This document shows positions 1 through 7,979 of a stretch of 54,922 nucleotides of DNA, piece after piece (positions within the stretch are counted from its first letter, which is position 1; each line of letters starts with the position of its first letter). The DNA comes from a virus: IMG/VR virus record IMGVR_UViG_3300028844_003773, positions 1 to 54,922 of that record; one strand, written 5' to 3'. Under the pieces are notes generated by a model. It did no database searches and was not told the DNA's origin. It saw only the letters and a list, made by a program, of their open reading frames with translations. Both the position numbers and the translations under genes were made by a program.

Positions 1-74
1 GATCACGTTTTTCTATCAGCAATCCAATGGCACAAACCACATGCGGTTGCGGTAGTTCATTCTCACCATACTAA
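1..74 (+). CDS. A-type Fe-S carrier (IscA/HesB-like), C-terminal fragment
   Basis: Only the last 23 codons are inside the window (frame begins at base 3, stop TAA at 72-74). They end in NPMAQTTCGCGSSF, which matches the C-terminal signature of A-type iron-sulfur carriers (NP-x-A-x3-CGCG-x-SF); the two cysteines of CGCG bind iron or the Fe-S cluster with a third cysteine upstream, outside the window. HesB/IscA-like genes are known from T4-like marine phages. It lies just upstream of a late promoter and tail-fibre genes on the same strand. The motif is distinctive, but the rest of the protein cannot be assessed. Confidence 0.8.
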   Translation, partial: SRFSISNPMAQTTCGCGSSFSPY

Positions 75-85
75 TTCTCTTTATT

Positions 86-93
86 GATAAATA
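86..93 (+). promoter_or_regulatory. T4-type late promoter (GATAAATA)
   Basis: GATAAATAC matches the T4 late consensus TATAAATA at seven of eight bases. The predicted start at about base 99 gives a 20-nt leader with a Shine-Dalgarno-like AAGGAA before the ATG at 119. Confidence 0.75.
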
Positions 94-118
94 CAAGATA
101 TAAGGAACTTACACAAGT

Positions 119-1039
119 ATGGCTATAACAGGAAAACAATCAATTAATGTAGGTCTACCAAACGAATCTGTTGGTAGTGATTCACTATACACTGCATTTA
201 CTAAAACCAATGTAAACTTTGATACATTATTTGCTAATGCAAGTAATTTCAGCACATTTAATCCAGGTGATGCGATTGGTGTGACATCAAATGCAACAAC
301 AGGAACGGTAACTATTACTAATACAGGTGTTGCAAGGTTAATTGCAGGAACAGGTGTAACACTAAGTGGTACTACTGGCAATATAACAATCTCTGCTAAT
401 GGTGGCGGTAATGGAAGTGGCGGTACAGTAACAAGTGTAGGCGTATCTACTTCAAGTAGACTTACTGTTTCAGGAAGTCCGATAGTATCTTCTGGCACAA
501 TTGCTTTAGATTTAGCAACATCAGGTGTAGTAGCAGGATCATATGCACAAGCAAATGTCACAGTAGACGCATACGGTAGAATCACATCTATTGCAAACGG
601 TACTGCAGGTGGTACAGTTACTAGTGTTGGATTAAATCCAAGTACAGGTATATCAGTATCAGGTGGTCCAATTACTACAACAGGTAACATTACAGTTACT
701 AACACTGGTGTTACAAGATTAAATGCCGGAACAGGTATAGCAGTTAGTAGTTCAAACGGAAACGTTACAGTAAGTTCAACCAATCTATCAGACGGCACAG
801 TACAAAGTGTAGGTCTTACTAGTGATACTTTAACAGTAACAGGCGGACCAATTACATCTATTGGTTTAATCGATGTAGAATTTAACAAAGTACCTGTTTA
901 TACTGCCGCAACCGTGCCCGGTACAGGCGTAGTTGGACAATTAATTGCAATTAGTGATAGTACACCTGGTGGTAAGATGGCATATTATGATACAACAAAC
1001 ACACGTTGGTCATATGTCAGTGATGACAGTGCTGTTTAA
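119..1039 (+). CDS. tail fibre / virion structural protein with beta repeats
   Basis: 306 residues of low-complexity Gly/Thr/Ser/Val sequence with repeats such as GGTVTSVGL, GTGI and NITVTNTGV, typical of trimeric beta-helical phage fibres. The first 40 residues (MAITGKQSINVGLPNE...) form a non-repetitive head that probably attaches to the virion, and the last 50 (VVGQLIAISD...MAYYDTTNTRW) form a compact end domain seen in marine T4-like fibres. SD AAGGAA precedes the ATG and a late promoter lies upstream. It is first in a four-gene plus-strand fibre operon. The exact position in the virion is not known. Confidence 0.7.
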   Translation: MAITGKQSINVGLPNESVGSDSLYTAFTKTNVNFDTLFANASNFSTFNPGDAIGVTSNATTGTVTITNTGVARLIAGTGVTLSGTTGNITISANGGGNGSGGTVTSVGVSTSSRLTVSGSPIVSSGTIALDLATSGVVAGSYAQANVTVDAYGRITSIANGTAGGTVTSVGLNPSTGISVSGGPITTTGNITVTNTGVTRLNAGTGIAVSSSNGNVTVSSTNLSDGTVQSVGLTSDTLTVTGGPITSIGLIDVEFNKVPVYTAATVPGTGVVGQLIAISDSTPGGKMAYYDTTNTRWSYVSDDSAV

Positions 1040-1049
1040 CTCGGTAAAA

Positions 1050-1057
1050 GATAAATA
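1050..1057 (+). promoter_or_regulatory. T4-type late promoter (GATAAATA)
   Basis: GATAAATAC lies between the two fibre genes. The predicted start is near 1063, leaving an 18-nt leader that contains an AGGGGA ribosome-binding site before the ATG at 1081. Confidence 0.75.
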
Positions 1058-1080
1058 CTACTATTAGGGGATAATAGAAC

Positions 1081-3471
1081 ATGGCAACAAACATTAAAAT
1101 TACAGCACTATCAGATATAACAAGTGCAAACATGACCTACAACGATTTATTAGCCGTTGTAGACATGAACGGGACACCAGAAACCAAGAAATCAACTGTA
1201 CAATTAGCAGGTAATTTGATTCTCGCAGGTGCTGGTGGAAGTAACTTTGTACCGGCCGCAGTTGCAACTCTTGCAGGAGATGTAACAAACGCCGCTCAAC
1301 CAAACATTACTTCAGTAGGAAATCTGACAAGTGCAAACGTCACAGGAAATTTAGATGCAGGCAACGTAAACGCAACTACAGCAGTTGTAGCCGCATACTT
1401 CTCAGGTGATGGAGCAAACTTAACAAATTTACCTGCTGGTACAGCAACTAAAATTACAGACGGAACATCTAATGTTGATATCCCCACAACAGATGGAAAC
1501 GTAACTGTAGGCGTTGGTGGTACAGCAGACGTATTGATCGTAACTAGCACAGGTGCTAATGTAACTGGAACATTAAATGCAACAGGCATTATCACAGGTG
1601 ATGCAGGCGGAATATCAAACGTTGTTTATGCTAATGTAACTGGTACACCAACACTAGGTAATATCTCCCCTCTTAACTTAGACGGCAATGTATCTAATGT
1701 TCTCAGAGGAGACGGAACATTTGCCGCAGATGCAGAATCTACATATAGTGACAGCAATGTTGTTACTCTATTAAATGCATTCGGCTCTAACACAATTACA
1801 ACAACCGGTCTCGTTACTGCTGACGGTGGCGGAATATCAAACGTCCCATATGCAAACGTAACTGGTACACCTACATTAGGCAACATTTCAACTATCGACA
1901 TCGATGGATCTGGATCAAACGTATTATACGGTAACGGAGTTTTTGCTCCTGCGACAAGTCCAGCATTAACTGGAGACGGTTATCAATTATCAAACATTAC
2001 AGGTGCAAACGTTTCTGGAGAAGTATCATTCGCGGCTACTGCTAACGCAGTTGCTGGTGCTAATGTATCTGGAGAAGTCACAAACGCCGCTACAGCAAAT
2101 GCAGTAGCAGGTGCTAATGTAAGTGGTGAAGTCGGATTCTCAGCAGTTTCTAACTCAGTAGCCGGAGCAAATGTCTCCGGTGAAGTTACTTTTGCCGCAA
2201 CAGCAAACGCAGTTGCTTATGCAAATGTTTCAGGTACACCTACTTTAGGTAATATTTCAACAATCGATATTGACGGTGATGCCGCTAATGTCTTATATGG
2301 TAATGGAGTATTTGCGGCCGCAACGAGTCCAGCATTAACTGGAGATGGTTATCAATTATCAAACATTACAGGTGCTAATGTAAGTGGCGAAGTCGGATTT
2401 GCCGCAGTTGCAAACGCAGTTGCTTTGGCAAACGTATCAGGCGCAGGTAACATTGCGTCAATCAACATTGACGGAGCAGCCGGGAACGTACTATATGGTA
2501 ACGGTGTGTTCGCCGCGGCCCCAGGTGGCAGTACATACGGTGATTCAAACGTTGTTACTTTATTAGGTGCATTTAGTGCTAACCCAATTACAACAACTGG
2601 ATTAATCACAGGTGATGGTGGCGGTCTATCTAATATCGCAGGTGCAAACGTAACTGGAACAATCAATACAGCAGTTCTTGCACAAGAAGTAATCAATTCA
2701 GCACAACCAAATATCGGATCTGTTGGTACTTTAACAGCACTAAATGTTAATGATACAATCGTATCAGTAGGCTTGACAGCAAACACAGGCGACATTACAG
2801 TAACAGCAGGCGTATTTGCAGGTGACGGTGGAAGCATTTCTAACGTAGTCGGTGCTAATGTAACAGGTGAAGTTGGATTCTCAGCAGTTGCTAATAGTGT
2901 TGCTATCGCAAACGTATCTGGTGCAGGTAATATTGCAACAGTTAACTTAGACGGTAACACAGCAAATTACTTAGACGGTACAGGTTCATGGGGACCAGTT
3001 ACAGCAACTAGTGCTACAACAGCAGGTACTGTAACAACAGCCGCACAGCCTAACATTACTAGTCTCGGTACTTTAGTAGACTTAACTGTAACAGGAAACA
3101 TTGCAGGTGCAAACATCAATGCAAACACAAACGGATTTGCAATAGGTTATAAAGAAATTCCCCCTGTAGTATTATCAGCAAATGATACAATCGCACTTGA
3201 AGATTCAGGTAAACATTTCAGATCAACAACAGCAGGAAATATTACATTATCAATTCCAACAAACGCAACTGTTGCATTCCCAACAGGAACAGCAATTAGT
3301 ATTGTTGAACAAGCCGCAGGTAACATTCTAGTTAATGCTATCTCTGGTGTAACTCTTTATCAAGCAGGTAATTCAACTGCAGGTAACAGAGTGATTTCAA
3401 CATATGGAGTTGCGACATTAATGAAAGTTGATACTGATACATGGTTTATTAGCGGCACCGGAGTAAGTTAA
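1081..3471 (+). CDS. long repetitive tail fibre protein
   Basis: 796 residues built from repeats: AAQPNITSVGTLT, GDGGGLSNI, ANVSGEV, GNVLYGNGVFA and similar. These are found in tail fibres of T4-like marine phages and recur in the minus-strand fibre cluster at 37-50 kb. A non-repetitive N-terminus (MATNIKITALSDITSANMT) and a C-terminal domain from about residue 685 (GYKEIPPVV... to ...WFISGTGVS) cap it. The last codons (TGVS, stop) and the start of the next gene are part of a 34-bp sequence repeated at the next gene junction. The ATG of the next gene directly follows its stop codon. Role: host recognition, inferred. Confidence 0.75.
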   Translation: MATNIKITALSDITSANMTYNDLLAVVDMNGTPETKKSTVQLAGNLILAGAGGSNFVPAAVATLAGDVTNAAQPNITSVGNLTSANVTGNLDAGNVNATTAVVAAYFSGDGANLTNLPAGTATKITDGTSNVDIPTTDGNVTVGVGGTADVLIVTSTGANVTGTLNATGIITGDAGGISNVVYANVTGTPTLGNISPLNLDGNVSNVLRGDGTFAADAESTYSDSNVVTLLNAFGSNTITTTGLVTADGGGISNVPYANVTGTPTLGNISTIDIDGSGSNVLYGNGVFAPATSPALTGDGYQLSNITGANVSGEVSFAATANAVAGANVSGEVTNAATANAVAGANVSGEVGFSAVSNSVAGANVSGEVTFAATANAVAYANVSGTPTLGNISTIDIDGDAANVLYGNGVFAAATSPALTGDGYQLSNITGANVSGEVGFAAVANAVALANVSGAGNIASINIDGAAGNVLYGNGVFAAAPGGSTYGDSNVVTLLGAFSANPITTTGLITGDGGGLSNIAGANVTGTINTAVLAQEVINSAQPNIGSVGTLTALNVNDTIVSVGLTANTGDITVTAGVFAGDGGSISNVVGANVTGEVGFSAVANSVAIANVSGAGNIATVNLDGNTANYLDGTGSWGPVTATSATTAGTVTTAAQPNITSLGTLVDLTVTGNIAGANINANTNGFAIGYKEIPPVVLSANDTIALEDSGKHFRSTTAGNITLSIPTNATVAFPTGTAISIVEQAAGNILVNAISGVTLYQAGNSTAGNRVISTYGVATLMKVDTDTWFISGTGVS

Positions 3472-3489
3472 ATGGCAGGCGCATTGATG
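3456..3489 (+). repeat. 34-bp perfect direct repeat, copy 1
   Basis: This covers the last codons of the long fibre gene, its stop, and the first six codons (MAGALM) of the next gene. An identical 34-bp copy is at 4286-4319. The two copies frame the lectin-like gene. Confidence 0.95.
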
Positions 3490-4284
3490 ATGGCGCAAAT
3501 GTCTTGGCATAGTGCTGAAACCGAATTATTATCTCCCACAAATCTTGGAGCAGATGTCTGGGTTGACTTCAGTGATCCAACATCATACACTACAGTAGGA
3601 AGCACAATCACAGCCGTAACAGATAAAGCAAGTAACTTTACAATAACGGTTGACGGTACACCAACTACTGGCACCACACTAAACAGTTTGGCTACAGGAA
3701 CTTTTGACGGTAATGAAAGTCTTATTAGTACTGGAACTGGTCCTTATGCAGATAGTGGAAATCATTATGCAGTAGGCATTTTTCAATGGGCAAGTACTAC
3801 TAGTACAAGAGATAGTTTTTGGAGTGCTGATGGTAGCAGAACTTATGCAGTCAGCAGTAGTGATTCTAGTAACGGTTGGCCTGGCGAAATTGATTATGAT
3901 GGATCTAATAGTATTTCATCAGGTAAAGCAAAACAAAACTTTACAGTATCCGTTTCGCAAAACACTTGGACTATAGTTAGTACATCATTTAATAAAACAG
4001 GTGATGAAATCTTTGGTAGAATAAACGGTTCTCAAGCCTCAGCAGGTGATCCATATACTAACTCTATGAATACTACAGCAGACTTTAGATTAATGCGTAA
4101 CAGAGCCTCTGTTGAATTAGCAGGTAAAGCCGCTGAATTCTTTTGGGTAGCAGGACCTACAGGCACAGGTGGTACTGATATTTCTAACGTAGAAAAAGCA
4201 GAAGGTTACATAGCATGGAAATGGGGACTACAAGGTAACTTACCAGTAAGTCACCCATACAAAACTGCCGCACCCACGACATGA
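3472..4284 (+). CDS. concanavalin A/LamG-like adhesin
   Basis: 270 residues. After a short tag (MAGALMMAQMSWHS) the sequence reads as a beta-sandwich lectin-type domain: ADVWVDFSDPTSYTT, an ITAVTDKASN strand, NTWTIVSTSFN, GRINGSQAS, and a terminal EKAEGYIAWKWGLQGNLPVSHPY typical of phage and bacterial LamG-like proteins (last strand plus helix EGYIAWKWGL). No signal peptide. It probably binds a carbohydrate on the host surface as a fibre-tip protein. It starts immediately after the fibre stop codon and is framed by a perfect 34-bp repeat, which suggests exchange as a cassette. Fold assignment is by pattern only. Confidence 0.65.
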   Translation: MAGALMMAQMSWHSAETELLSPTNLGADVWVDFSDPTSYTTVGSTITAVTDKASNFTITVDGTPTTGTTLNSLATGTFDGNESLISTGTGPYADSGNHYAVGIFQWASTTSTRDSFWSADGSRTYAVSSSDSSNGWPGEIDYDGSNSISSGKAKQNFTVSVSQNTWTIVSTSFNKTGDEIFGRINGSQASAGDPYTNSMNTTADFRLMRNRASVELAGKAAEFFWVAGPTGTGGTDISNVEKAEGYIAWKWGLQGNLPVSHPYKTAAPTT

Positions 4285-4285
4285 A

Positions 4286-4319
4286 CACCGGAGTAAGTTA
4301 AATGGCAGGCGCATTGATG
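4286..4319 (+). repeat. 34-bp perfect direct repeat, copy 2
   Basis: Identical to 3456-3489. The left part here is non-coding: it is a leftover of the C-terminal codons and stop of the fibre gene, placed after the TGA of the lectin-like gene. The right part encodes MAGALM of the next protein. Confidence 0.95.
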
Positions 4320-5276
4320 GTGTCTCAAATGAACTCTCACAGAGACCCAGAATACTTTAGCGGCCCGCTCGGTGATGTTGTCGGTGACGGCAGTGATTTC
4401 TTTAAACGTGAAGTTTCAACTAACGGTACAAGAATTATGGCGGCTGGTGCTGTAGGTGGTCAACTAGCAGTTCCTGATGTTTGGTTAGAAAAAGTTGCCC
4501 GCATGTTTCAATTATTCACAGATCCAACAGGTGCAGGTATTAACATTAACTTACAAAGACAATTTATTCAAACACTAAGCGGAGATAGAGAAACTTATCA
4601 TGTAGGTTTCCCAACTCTACAAAGAGTAGCAAGAGGAGCAGGAGATGATTACACTCCAAACTTCTTAACTGATGCGGGAATTATTAGTTGGAACCTAACA
4701 AACTTATACGACACTCACGTACAAAATGATATGGTGTGGTATTTAAATTCGTCAGGTGATGGATACGGTGACGGTGATACAGATGCACAGGAAGTTATTG
4801 AACACGTAATGCATACATTACACATGTGCGGCTTACCTGCAGAAGATATAAAATTATATCCTTACATAAGTTCTGATTGGAACACTAGTGATTTGTACAA
4901 TGCAATGGTACAAGCATATGATGCAGGCAAGTGGGATCCATCAGGATATGAACCAAGTCCCGGTGCATTCAAAACTGACCCTGATGCGTTTGAATTAGCC
5001 GCAAAAGAATACTTGTATCTACTAAACTTTTGTATGTTTGACTACTCAGATTTATGGGAGGGAGGAAGTTTATCTCCGGAATGGACAGACGATATGCGTA
5101 CACCATCAGGCATTCAAACAAATAATGCATTAGGTTATGCATTTTTTAACACATGGATTGCCCCAGTTATCAGTAAGCCATCACTTGTTACTATCAGAAG
5201 TATATTTGGAGATGGCAACACACCAGCACAAGACGATCCTAGCCTATCAGGTTCATCAGGATATGTTCCTGGCTAA
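4302..5276 (+). CDS. fibre-associated protein of unknown function
   Basis: 324 residues with no recognised family. It shares the N-terminal tag MAGALM-x2-QM with the preceding lectin-like protein, so both may dock by the same peptide. The body is rich in aromatic and acidic residues and has a histidine cluster (EVIEHVMHTLHMCGLP, about residues 162-177) that might bind metal, but it is not a canonical HExxH motif. It lacks the Gly/Thr repeats of the fibre genes. Last gene before a strong terminator. Possibly a host-binding tip or enzyme on the fibre; this is a guess from context. Confidence 0.55.
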   Translation: MAGALMVSQMNSHRDPEYFSGPLGDVVGDGSDFFKREVSTNGTRIMAAGAVGGQLAVPDVWLEKVARMFQLFTDPTGAGININLQRQFIQTLSGDRETYHVGFPTLQRVARGAGDDYTPNFLTDAGIISWNLTNLYDTHVQNDMVWYLNSSGDGYGDGDTDAQEVIEHVMHTLHMCGLPAEDIKLYPYISSDWNTSDLYNAMVQAYDAGKWDPSGYEPSPGAFKTDPDAFELAAKEYLYLLNFCMFDYSDLWEGGSLSPEWTDDMRTPSGIQTNNALGYAFFNTWIAPVISKPSLVTIRSIFGDGNTPAQDDPSLSGSSGYVPG

Positions 5277-5290
5277 ATTTTACCCAATAA

Positions 5291-5317
5291 AAAAGGGCCC
5301 GAAAGCCCTTTTTTTGT
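5291..5317 (+). terminator. bidirectional intrinsic terminator
   Basis: Stem AAAAGGGC/GCCCTTTT with a six-base loop (5299-5304) and a T run on the plus strand; the A run gives a T run on the minus strand. It separates the plus fibre operon from the convergent minus genes. Confidence 0.9.
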
Positions 5318-5328
5318 GGCTGTTGTTA

Positions 5329-5682
5329 TTAACTAACTACAGCATTCAACACTGATTCTAATGTATCAGCATCTTGCTTACCGCGTTCACGGATAGCATC
5401 AAGTGACATGGTCACTTTTACTTTACCAGATGTCTTAGAACGATCTGCAATCGCATCTGAGATCGTTGCTTGATCTTCAGGTGACGAGAACATGTCATGC
5501 GTAAGCATGAATTCTAGTGCATCTAGTTTAGTCATTGATTCAGGTAGAGAGATAAACTCGCAACGAGTTGCACCGCCCTTGCTGAATTGCTTGACACGCC
5601 TAACCATGTCATCTGTGAATCGGACTTTTGAATTACCGTTGTGTTCAGTAATACCAACTACCGAAAAAGTTTGAGTTGTCAT
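5329..5682 (-). CDS. conserved phage hypothetical protein
   Basis: 117 residues; no enzymatic motif recognised. The N-terminal half is beta-rich (FSVVGITEHNGNSKVRF) and the C-terminal half is helical and charged. Good Shine-Dalgarno (AGGAG, 7 nt before ATG). It is last in a small early gene group on the minus strand, preceded by a 93-nt intercistronic region with two tandem hairpins. Function unknown. Confidence 0.7.
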   Translation of the reverse strand: MTTQTFSVVGITEHNGNSKVRFTDDMVRRVKQFSKGGATRCEFISLPESMTKLDALEFMLTHDMFSSPEDQATISDAIADRSKTSGKVKVTMSLDAIRERGKQDADTLESVLNAVVS

Positions 5683-5727
5683 AATGTTTCTCCTAAAATA
5701 TAAACTAAGTTTAACTCATTAAAATAC

Positions 5728-5770
5728 ATGCAACTCCCATTGCATACCTTTGTGGCATTATTGCCACAAA
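5728..5770 (-). other. two tandem hairpins between small genes
   Basis: A perfect 9-bp stem with a 4-base loop (5749-5757 with 5762-5770, TTTGTGGCA/TGCCACAAA) and a 6-bp stem (5728-5733 with 5740-5745). Neither is followed by a T run on the minus strand, so they are not simple terminators. They lie in the leader of the downstream gene and could be processing or stability elements. Confidence 0.6.
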
Positions 5771-5775
5771 TTCTG

Positions 5776-5949
5776 TTACACCCTTGAGGCGTATTCGTTG
5801 ATCAACTGACTGCCGTACAATGATTTGAAGATATTACTAGCCTCAAATGCATTTGCCGCAGTACAGTATACTCTTTGAGGATACCCGTTGATGTTAGCCA
5901 CAGTCCACCATTCATGTAGACTGTTGCTATATTGACTTGATGCCTGCAT
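5776..5949 (-). CDS. small phage protein, 57 aa
   Basis: An ORF starting MQASSQYSNSLHEWW and ending NEYASRV. Its ATG overlaps the stop of the upstream gene (TAATG), with GGAGG in the upstream coding sequence as ribosome-binding site, a strong sign of translational coupling. No known domain; aromatic-rich start and polar middle. Same operon as its neighbours behind the early promoter at 6256-6284. Confidence 0.6.
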   Translation of the reverse strand: MQASSQYSNSLHEWWTVANINGYPQRVYCTAANAFEASNIFKSLYGSQLINEYASRV

Positions 5950-6224
5950 TACACTACCTCCAGCATTGACAGGGGAACATTGTATCGTCCACCTCTCATT
6001 TCAACAATTGCTTTTTTGATGTTGACTTTTACAACAACACCCTGTTCACGTTTAGTCTTTTGAACAATCCAAACATTATCTCCTACTGAGATAGAACGTT
6101 TAGCATTGCTTACGGATACAGATACGATGAAAGAACGCAACTCATTCAATTGCTGAAGATCAAAATGACCTTTGCTAATTGCTGATTTGATATCATCCAA
6201 CTTCTGATTACTTGTTATTGACAT
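5949..6224 (-). CDS. small protein with SH3/KOW-like C-terminus
   Basis: 91 residues. The first half is helical (LDDIKSAISKGHFDLQQLNELRSFI); the second half (VGDNVWIVQKTKREQGVVVKVNIKKAIVEM) looks like a small KOW/SH3-type barrel often used to bind nucleic acid. AGGAG lies upstream of the ATG, and a consensus sigma70-type promoter lies 30-60 nt upstream, so it is expected early in infection. Specific function unknown. Confidence 0.65.
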   Translation of the reverse strand: MSITSNQKLDDIKSAISKGHFDLQQLNELRSFIVSVSVSNAKRSISVGDNVWIVQKTKREQGVVVKVNIKKAIVEMRGGRYNVPLSMLEVV

Positions 6225-6255
6225 AAACTTCTCCTTTGATTTAATTTATACAACT

Positions 6256-6284
6256 ATTATAGCAAAACGGGTACCCAATGTCAA
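6256..6284 (-). promoter_or_regulatory. sigma70-type early promoter with palindrome
   Basis: Minus strand TTGACA (6284-6279), a 17-bp spacer and TATAAT (6261-6256): a perfect consensus. The spacer begins TTGGGTACCC, containing the palindrome GGGTACCC, which recurs at the same place in the promoter at 6835-6863. Confidence 0.9.
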
Positions 6285-6292
6285 GCCTTTTT

Positions 6293-6556
6293 TTAATATT
6301 TTTGACATTTTTTTAGTGCCCATTTTTCGACTACAGGAAGACCAAATTCGTCTTCATCGACACAAACATACGCAACAGTCTTTTTGACCAAACCATATCG
6401 GTATGGAGAGCCGATAGTATCACCTACCCAAATTTTGTGGGGGAAGTCCTCACAAAACACCATATGATCATCATTTACAGACCATTCAAAGTAGTTACCA
6501 CATTCCTTTTCAGTGAAAACACCGATAGGATTGACGGTATGCGTATAATAAGCCAT
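6293..6556 (-). CDS. hypothetical protein, 87 aa
   Basis: Starts MAYYTHTVNPIGVFTEKE; rich in aromatic and acidic residues, with three cysteines and a central VGDTIGSPYRYGLVKKT stretch. No family recognised. SD AAGGAA, 6 nt before ATG. Second gene behind the early promoter at 6835-6863. Confidence 0.6.
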   Translation of the reverse strand: MAYYTHTVNPIGVFTEKECGNYFEWSVNDDHMVFCEDFPHKIWVGDTIGSPYRYGLVKKTVAYVCVDEDEFGLPVVEKWALKKCQKY

Positions 6557-6566
6557 GAAGTATTCC

Positions 6567-6800
6567 TTAAGCGGTTACGAGACGATCAGCAAGAGTGATC
6601 TTGCCAGTATAGCAATCAGCCAGATAGTCAAATTGCTCAATGTAATCAATGTTAGCAGGGAGATCAGAATTGCTATCTGCTAGATCCATGTAACAATCTG
6701 CATCGACAAAGTTCCAGTTGATAGAACCATCTTTGTTGATGTTTTCAGCAGTAGTAACTGCTCGGTTGAAGGCTTTTGCTAGTTGAGTGTTGATTTGCAT
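6567..6800 (-). CDS. hypothetical protein, 77 aa
   Basis: Small acidic protein (MQINTQLAKAFNRAV..., NWNFVDADCYMDL...). Resembles short early proteins of T4-like marine phages; no catalytic motif. SD-like AAAGGGAA upstream. First gene after the early promoter at 6835-6863. Confidence 0.6.
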   Translation of the reverse strand: MQINTQLAKAFNRAVTTAENINKDGSINWNFVDADCYMDLADSNSDLPANIDYIEQFDYLADCYTGKITLADRLVTA

Positions 6801-6834
6801 ATATTTCCCTTTCCTTTATTGTTTAATATAATAT

Positions 6835-6863
6835 ATTATACTGGATTGGGTACCCAATGTCAA
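6835..6863 (-). promoter_or_regulatory. sigma70-type early promoter with palindrome
   Basis: TTGACA (6863-6858), 17-bp spacer, TATAAT (6840-6835). The first 10 spacer bases are identical to those of the promoter at 6256-6284, and here the palindrome extends to 12 bp (TTGGGTACCCAA). Confidence 0.9.
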
Positions 6864-6903
6864 CCTTTTTCTTCAAAAAAGTGAAATTAAATTGTCTTAT
6901 AAA

Positions 6904-7503
6904 TCAATAGATTGCATCATTTGTGTAAAAAACATGCCTTCCTACAGTAGCCACATGCGTCATTTTGCGTGACCAATGAGGTTTTACATAGTCTGCATGG
7001 TAATATCTGACGTTTTCTAGCCCATCGACACGATATCCTTTGTCCATAACTTGCCGGGCAATTTCATATGATTTGTCCCAATTGGCTCCTTTTGGGCGTG
7101 TCCAATGTCGGGACCTTTTATTTGCCCACGAAAACTGATATCTATCTAGTACTACTTTACAGACAGTATTGGGATATTGGCGACTTGCTACACGATTAAG
7201 AGTAACTTGAGCCACAGCATATTTGCCTATATCTGGCTCTATACCTGCTTCATGGAAGATATTTTTTGCTAGACAGAATACATCTATATCTTCATACACC
7301 ATTTCAGAGTTATCTACAATTACAACTTGAGGTGCCATATCTTCTTTAATTATCTTGGTCTCACGTACAGGAACTTCGATAATGATGATTTCGGGTTGGA
7401 TGTATTGCACTTGGGGTGCAGGTGTGGATACGGGTTCGATAAGTTTTGATACACTAAACACCATCAAAACTAGTACACAGGCTTTTATTAGAGTCTGTTT
7501 CAT
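6904..7503 (-). CDS. SleB-type cell wall hydrolase
   Basis: 199 residues: an N-terminal membrane anchor or signal (residues 5-20, LIKACVLVLMVFSVS), a Val/Ile/Pro-rich linker to about residue 70, then a Hydrolase_2 (SleB) domain with NIFHEAGIEPDIGKYAVAQVTLNRV (probable catalytic Glu85) and the downstream QFSWANK and GLENVRYYHADYV blocks. The family cleaves peptidoglycan glycan strands. Strong SD (AAGGAG) and a late-type promoter upstream fit a role in lysis or wall penetration. The N-terminal anchor suggests export by the host Sec system. Confidence 0.85.
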   Translation of the reverse strand: MKQTLIKACVLVLMVFSVSKLIEPVSTPAPQVQYIQPEIIIIEVPVRETKIIKEDMAPQVVIVDNSEMVYEDIDVFCLAKNIFHEAGIEPDIGKYAVAQVTLNRVASRQYPNTVCKVVLDRYQFSWANKRSRHWTRPKGANWDKSYEIARQVMDKGYRVDGLENVRYYHADYVKPHWSRKMTHVATVGRHVFYTNDAIY

Positions 7504-7531
7504 GTTAATCTCCTTTGCAATAGAGTAATAT

Positions 7532-7539
7532 TATTTACT
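7532..7539 (-). promoter_or_regulatory. T4-type late promoter (AGTAAATA)
   Basis: AGTAAATA on the minus strand, predicted start near 7526, giving a 23-nt leader with AAGGAG before the hydrolase ATG. Confidence 0.6.
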
Positions 7540-7622
7540 TAATGCATGAGTTTCCAATATTTTACTATATAGACCTGTGCTAATCAATAGTTAATGGGTA
7601 GATTTCAATGACCTACACATTT

Positions 7623-7805
7623 TCATGTGCCCAAATCTTTTTTGATGTCTTGTTTTTGCTTTTTTCTAAAACGTTTGTTATATTGTTGTTTAATCTTTTT
7701 TGCAACACCAGAACGAGTTAGATAAACATAATATTTACGAGCAGATGTTAGTGCATCAAATTCTGCGCCGGCATTCATAGGGATCCTTTCTTTTTTCTTA
7801 GCCAT
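7623..7805 (-). CDS. small basic protein
   Basis: 60 residues from MAKKKERIPMNAG, very rich in Lys/Arg at both ends (KKIKQQYNKRFRKKQKQDIKK). This start is chosen because GGAG lies 8 nt upstream; a longer reading would begin five codons earlier. It overlaps the end of the preceding small gene by 8 nt. Probably nucleic-acid or ribosome associated; function unknown. Confidence 0.6.
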   Translation of the reverse strand: MAKKKERIPMNAGAEFDALTSARKYYVYLTRSGVAKKIKQQYNKRFRKKQKQDIKKDLGT

Positions 7806-7962
7806 ATTTGTACTCCACAAATGTGTAGAACTTAAAACATAAAAACGAAATGTCTAAGCAATACTCATGTATACTTATAGAGACTGACGGAAGCAAGTAA
7901 ATAGTTTTTTCATGCGTCCACTGATTACTAAATTTATACACCCTTCTTTTATATGCTTTCAT
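7798..7962 (-). CDS. small protein, 54 aa
   Basis: MKAYKRRVYKFSNQWTHEK... with AGGAG 8 nt before the ATG. The C-terminal half is aromatic and hydrophobic (ISFLCFKFYTFVEYKYG). The stop overlaps the next gene start, typical of coupled phage genes. The start lies just after the 3' end of the upstream tRNA (7980). No homology recognised. Confidence 0.5.
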   Translation of the reverse strand: MKAYKRRVYKFSNQWTHEKTIYLLPSVSISIHEYCLDISFLCFKFYTFVEYKYG

Positions 7963-7979
7963 TTTCTTCTCCTAAAAGT

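Noticed and set aside
1081-3471. Regular repeats considered as CRISPR or satellite DNA
   Set aside because: The repeats are in-frame protein repeats with variable codons and spacing; there are no constant repeats with unique spacers.
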